Source: an uncultured Oscillospiraceae bacterium
GTDB taxonomy: Bacteria; Bacillota; Clostridia; Oscillospirales; Acutalibacteraceae
DNA length: 7,001 bases
Reading direction: 5' to 3'
Assembly: GCA_900555705.1 (NCBI GenBank)
Contig: USLV01000062.1
Location: 1-7,001, forward strand
A model generated the notes under the pieces. That model had not been told where the DNA came from and ran no database searches. It worked only from the letters and a program-made list of their open reading frames with translations. How positions within the stretch are numbered: position 1 is the first letter of the stretch; every line of letters starts with the position of its first letter. This document shows, one piece after another, positions 5,810-7,001 of the stretch. A program made the translations under genes and the position numbers.

Positions 5810-6033
5810 CATTCTTTCAAGGGACACCACCCCTTTTTTTCATCTAGAACGTTTGTTCTTTTTCGGTGTAACATAAATTGGATGTTCTGTCAAGTGGCAT
5901 CTTGCAACTTTTTGACAAAGCTGGAAAACGTTGCGTTCTGTGGCAAACCTCGTTATCATTCCGTGTTTCTGAAAACTCTATAAAATTCATAGGTTTTATT
6001 TAAAATCCGCTGATTGCAAGGCTTGCGGCATAA
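5810..6033. other. AT-rich gene-free region
   Basis: No credible gene is seen. It holds the SOS-box-like site, two opposed TTGACA hexamers (minus 5893-5888, plus 5912-5917) and a weak plus-strand promoter-like pair, TTGCGT (5931-5936) and TATCAT with a 17-base spacer. None leads to a recognisable gene on the plus strand. Confidence 0.4.
5846..5859. promoter_or_regulatory. SOS (LexA/DinR)-box-like palindrome
   Basis: AGAAC-GTTT-GTTCT contains the GAAC-N4-GTTC core of Gram-positive LexA boxes. On the minus strand it lies just after a possible promoter, TTGACA (5893-5888) with a 17-base spacer and weak TGTTACACC extended -10 (to 5865), pointing at the DUF4417 operon about 250 bases away. One short palindrome is weak evidence. 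Confidence 0.3.
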
Positions 6034-6071
6034 AAAAAGACCCTGCAAGGATTTCCTTGCAGGGTCTTTTT
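6034..6071 (-). terminator. Bidirectional intrinsic terminator after ppdK
   Basis: Arms 6034-6050 and 6055-6071 are perfectly complementary over 17 bases around ATTT, with core GACCCTGCAAGG. On the minus strand the stem runs into seven T's, a canonical terminator for ppdK. The plus strand also gives TTTTT, so it can act both ways. Confidence 0.9.
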
Positions 6072-6088
6072 GCGATTCGCTTTGCCTC

Positions 6089-6126
6089 GGATTTTGTTGA
6101 TGGGCTTTGCCCAAAAACAAAAATCC
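6089..6126 (-). other. Second hairpin in the ppdK 3' untranslated region
   Basis: GGATTTTGTT (6089-6098) and AACAAAAATCC (about 6116-6126) can pair around an inner GGGC-TTT-GCCC (6102-6112). It begins 3 bases past the ppdK stop and precedes the true terminator. It has no T-tract of its own; it may protect the mRNA 3' end. Confidence 0.45.
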
Positions 6127-6129
6127 AGA

Positions 6130-6954
6130 TTACTTCTTCGAAGCCTTGATCGCCGCCTGGGCAGCCGCGAGGCGCGCGATCGGCACGCGGAACGGCGAGC
6201 AGGAGACATAGTTCAGGCCGACATTGTGGCAGAACTCAACGGAGGACGGATCGCCGCCGTGCTCACCGCAGATGCCGAGCTTGATGTCCGGGCGGGTGGT
6301 CCGGCCGAGATCGGCCGCCATCTTCACCAGCTTGCCGACGCCGGTCTGATCCAGCTTCGCAAACGGATCGGACTCATAGATCTTGGTGTCATAGTAGGCA
6401 TCCAGGAACTTGCCGGCGTCGTCACGGCTGAAGCCGAAGGTCATCTGGGTCAGGTCGTTGGTGCCGAAGGAGAAGAACTCGGCCTCCTTGGCGATCTCGT
6501 CGGCGGTCAGCGCCGCACGCGGGATCTCGATCATGGTGCCGACGTGATAGGTCAGCTCCACACCGGCGTCCGCGATCAGCTTGTCGGCCGTCGTGGTGAC
6601 GACGTCCTTGACATACTTGAGTTCCTTGATCTCGCCGACCAGCGGGATCATGATCTCGGGAACAATCTTGTATTCCGGATGCTCCTTGTTGACCACGATC
6701 GCGGCATTGATGACCGCCGTGGTCTGCATCTCGGCAATTTCCGGATAGGTGACAGCCAGACGGCAGCCACGGTGACCCATCATCGGGTTGAACTCATGCA
6801 GACCGTCGATCACAGCCTTGAGATCCTCAACCGTGATCTTCATCTCATCGGCCAGCTCTTTGATATCCTCTTCCTTCTGCGGCACGAACTCGTGCAGCGG
6901 CGGGTCGAGGAAACGGACGGTCATCGGACGGCCCTCGAGCACACGGTACATGGC
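6130..6954 (-). CDS. ppdK: Pyruvate, phosphate dikinase, C-terminal fragment (5' partial at contig end)
   Basis: The last 274 residues of pyruvate phosphate dikinase, which interconverts ATP + Pi + pyruvate and AMP + PPi + PEP in the cytoplasm, feeding glycolysis or gluconeogenesis in many clostridia. This is the C-terminal PEP/pyruvate-binding TIM barrel. Visible: VRFLDPPLHEF (13-23) with a PEP-binding Arg, MMGHRGCRLAVTYPEIA (58-74), GTMIEIPRAALT (139-150) with metal-ligand Glu143, FFSFGTNDLTQMTFGFSRDDAGKF with Asn166, and GICGEHGGDPSSVEFC with catalytic Cys229 in CGEHGG. It ends SCSPFRVPIARLAAAQAA, as family members do. About 600 N-terminal residues (ATP-grasp and phosphohistidine domains) are missing because the sequence runs into adapter at 6955. 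The GTG at 6969 and the residues Met-Tyr-Lys-Arg-Gln before Ala1 are translated adapter, not protein. A strong terminator follows at 6034-6071. Confidence 0.95.
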   Translation of the reverse strand, partial: AMYRVLEGRPMTVRFLDPPLHEFVPQKEEDIKELADEMKITVEDLKAVIDGLHEFNPMMGHRGCRLAVTYPEIAEMQTTAVINAAIVVNKEHPEYKIVPEIMIPLVGEIKELKYVKDVVTTTADKLIADAGVELTYHVGTMIEIPRAALTADEIAKEAEFFSFGTNDLTQMTFGFSRDDAGKFLDAYYDTKIYESDPFAKLDQTGVGKLVKMAADLGRTTRPDIKLGICGEHGGDPSSVEFCHNVGLNYVSCSPFRVPIARLAAAQAAIKASKK

Positions 6955-7001
6955 CTGTCTCTTATACACATCTCCGAGCCCACGAGACCTCTCTACATCT
7001 C
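6955..7001. other. Illumina Nextera adapter contamination at contig end
   Basis: Bases 6955-6973 are CTGTCTCTTATACACATCT, the Tn5 mosaic end used in Nextera libraries. 6974-6988 CCGAGCCCACGAGAC is the read-2 side adapter, 6989-6996 CTCTCTAC fits an 8-base i7 index (N707 as I recall it), and 6997-7001 ATCTC begins the flow-cell sequence. None of this is genomic. It marks the true contig end at 6954. Confidence 0.98.

Noticed and set aside
5613..5860. CRISPR array or tracrRNA
   Set aside because: No regularly spaced repeats; the palindrome occurs once, and no Cas gene is present.
5738..5983. 81-residue plus-strand ORF after the orphan promoter
   Set aside because: It runs straight through the strong terminator at 5767-5809, has no good ribosome site, and its composition (Phe/Cys-rich, no motif) looks random.

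Overview
The window looks like the end of a draft or metagenomic contig from a fairly GC-rich Clostridia-type Firmicute (gut Oscillospiraceae-like). This is an inference from the gene families: an SpoIIE-type phosphatase fragment, a short HasB-like UDP-glucose dehydrogenase, a clostridial-type pyruvate phosphate dikinase, and purine-rich Shine-Dalgarno sites. Two stretches are suspected not to be natural continuous DNA: an in-frame gene chimera near 223-243 at the left end, and 47 bases of Illumina Nextera adapter at 6955-7001 at the right end.

Left region (1-1997, + strand): an open frame begins as an SpoIIE/PP2C-type serine phosphatase and changes, without a stop, into the C-terminal part of a UDP-glucuronate 4-epimerase-type sugar-nucleotide epimerase. 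Next comes a complete UDP-glucose 6-dehydrogenase (ugd) with a strong ribosome binding site, closed by a perfect 20-bp hairpin. The dehydrogenase makes UDP-glucuronate and the epimerase would convert it to UDP-galacturonate, so these two form a believable capsule or exopolysaccharide precursor pair.

Middle region (2178-4080, - strand): a single AT-richer ABC exporter half-transporter with all its nucleotide-binding motifs. It has its own good promoter and a 19-bp operator-like inverted repeat over the predicted transcription start. No obvious substrate peptide lies beside it.

Accessory cassette (4148-5638, - strand): a tightly coupled three-gene unit. A DUF4417 protein overlaps by one base the start of a small Gly-rich protein resembling polymorphic toxin type 50, and one base after the toxin stop comes a 116-residue acidic putative immunity protein. 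The toxin is interrupted by an in-frame amber codon (codon 36) where the frame otherwise reads straight through. A 17-bp exact direct repeat lies at the toxin start and at the immunity gene end. The cassette is preceded by a 26-bp palindrome.

Right region (5639-7001): a + strand promoter and a strong intrinsic terminator delimit a possible unrecognised structured RNA of about 115 nt, next to a GAAC-N4-GTTC SOS-box-like site. Then come a bidirectional terminator and the last ~274 residues of pyruvate phosphate dikinase (ppdK, - strand), cut by the adapter.
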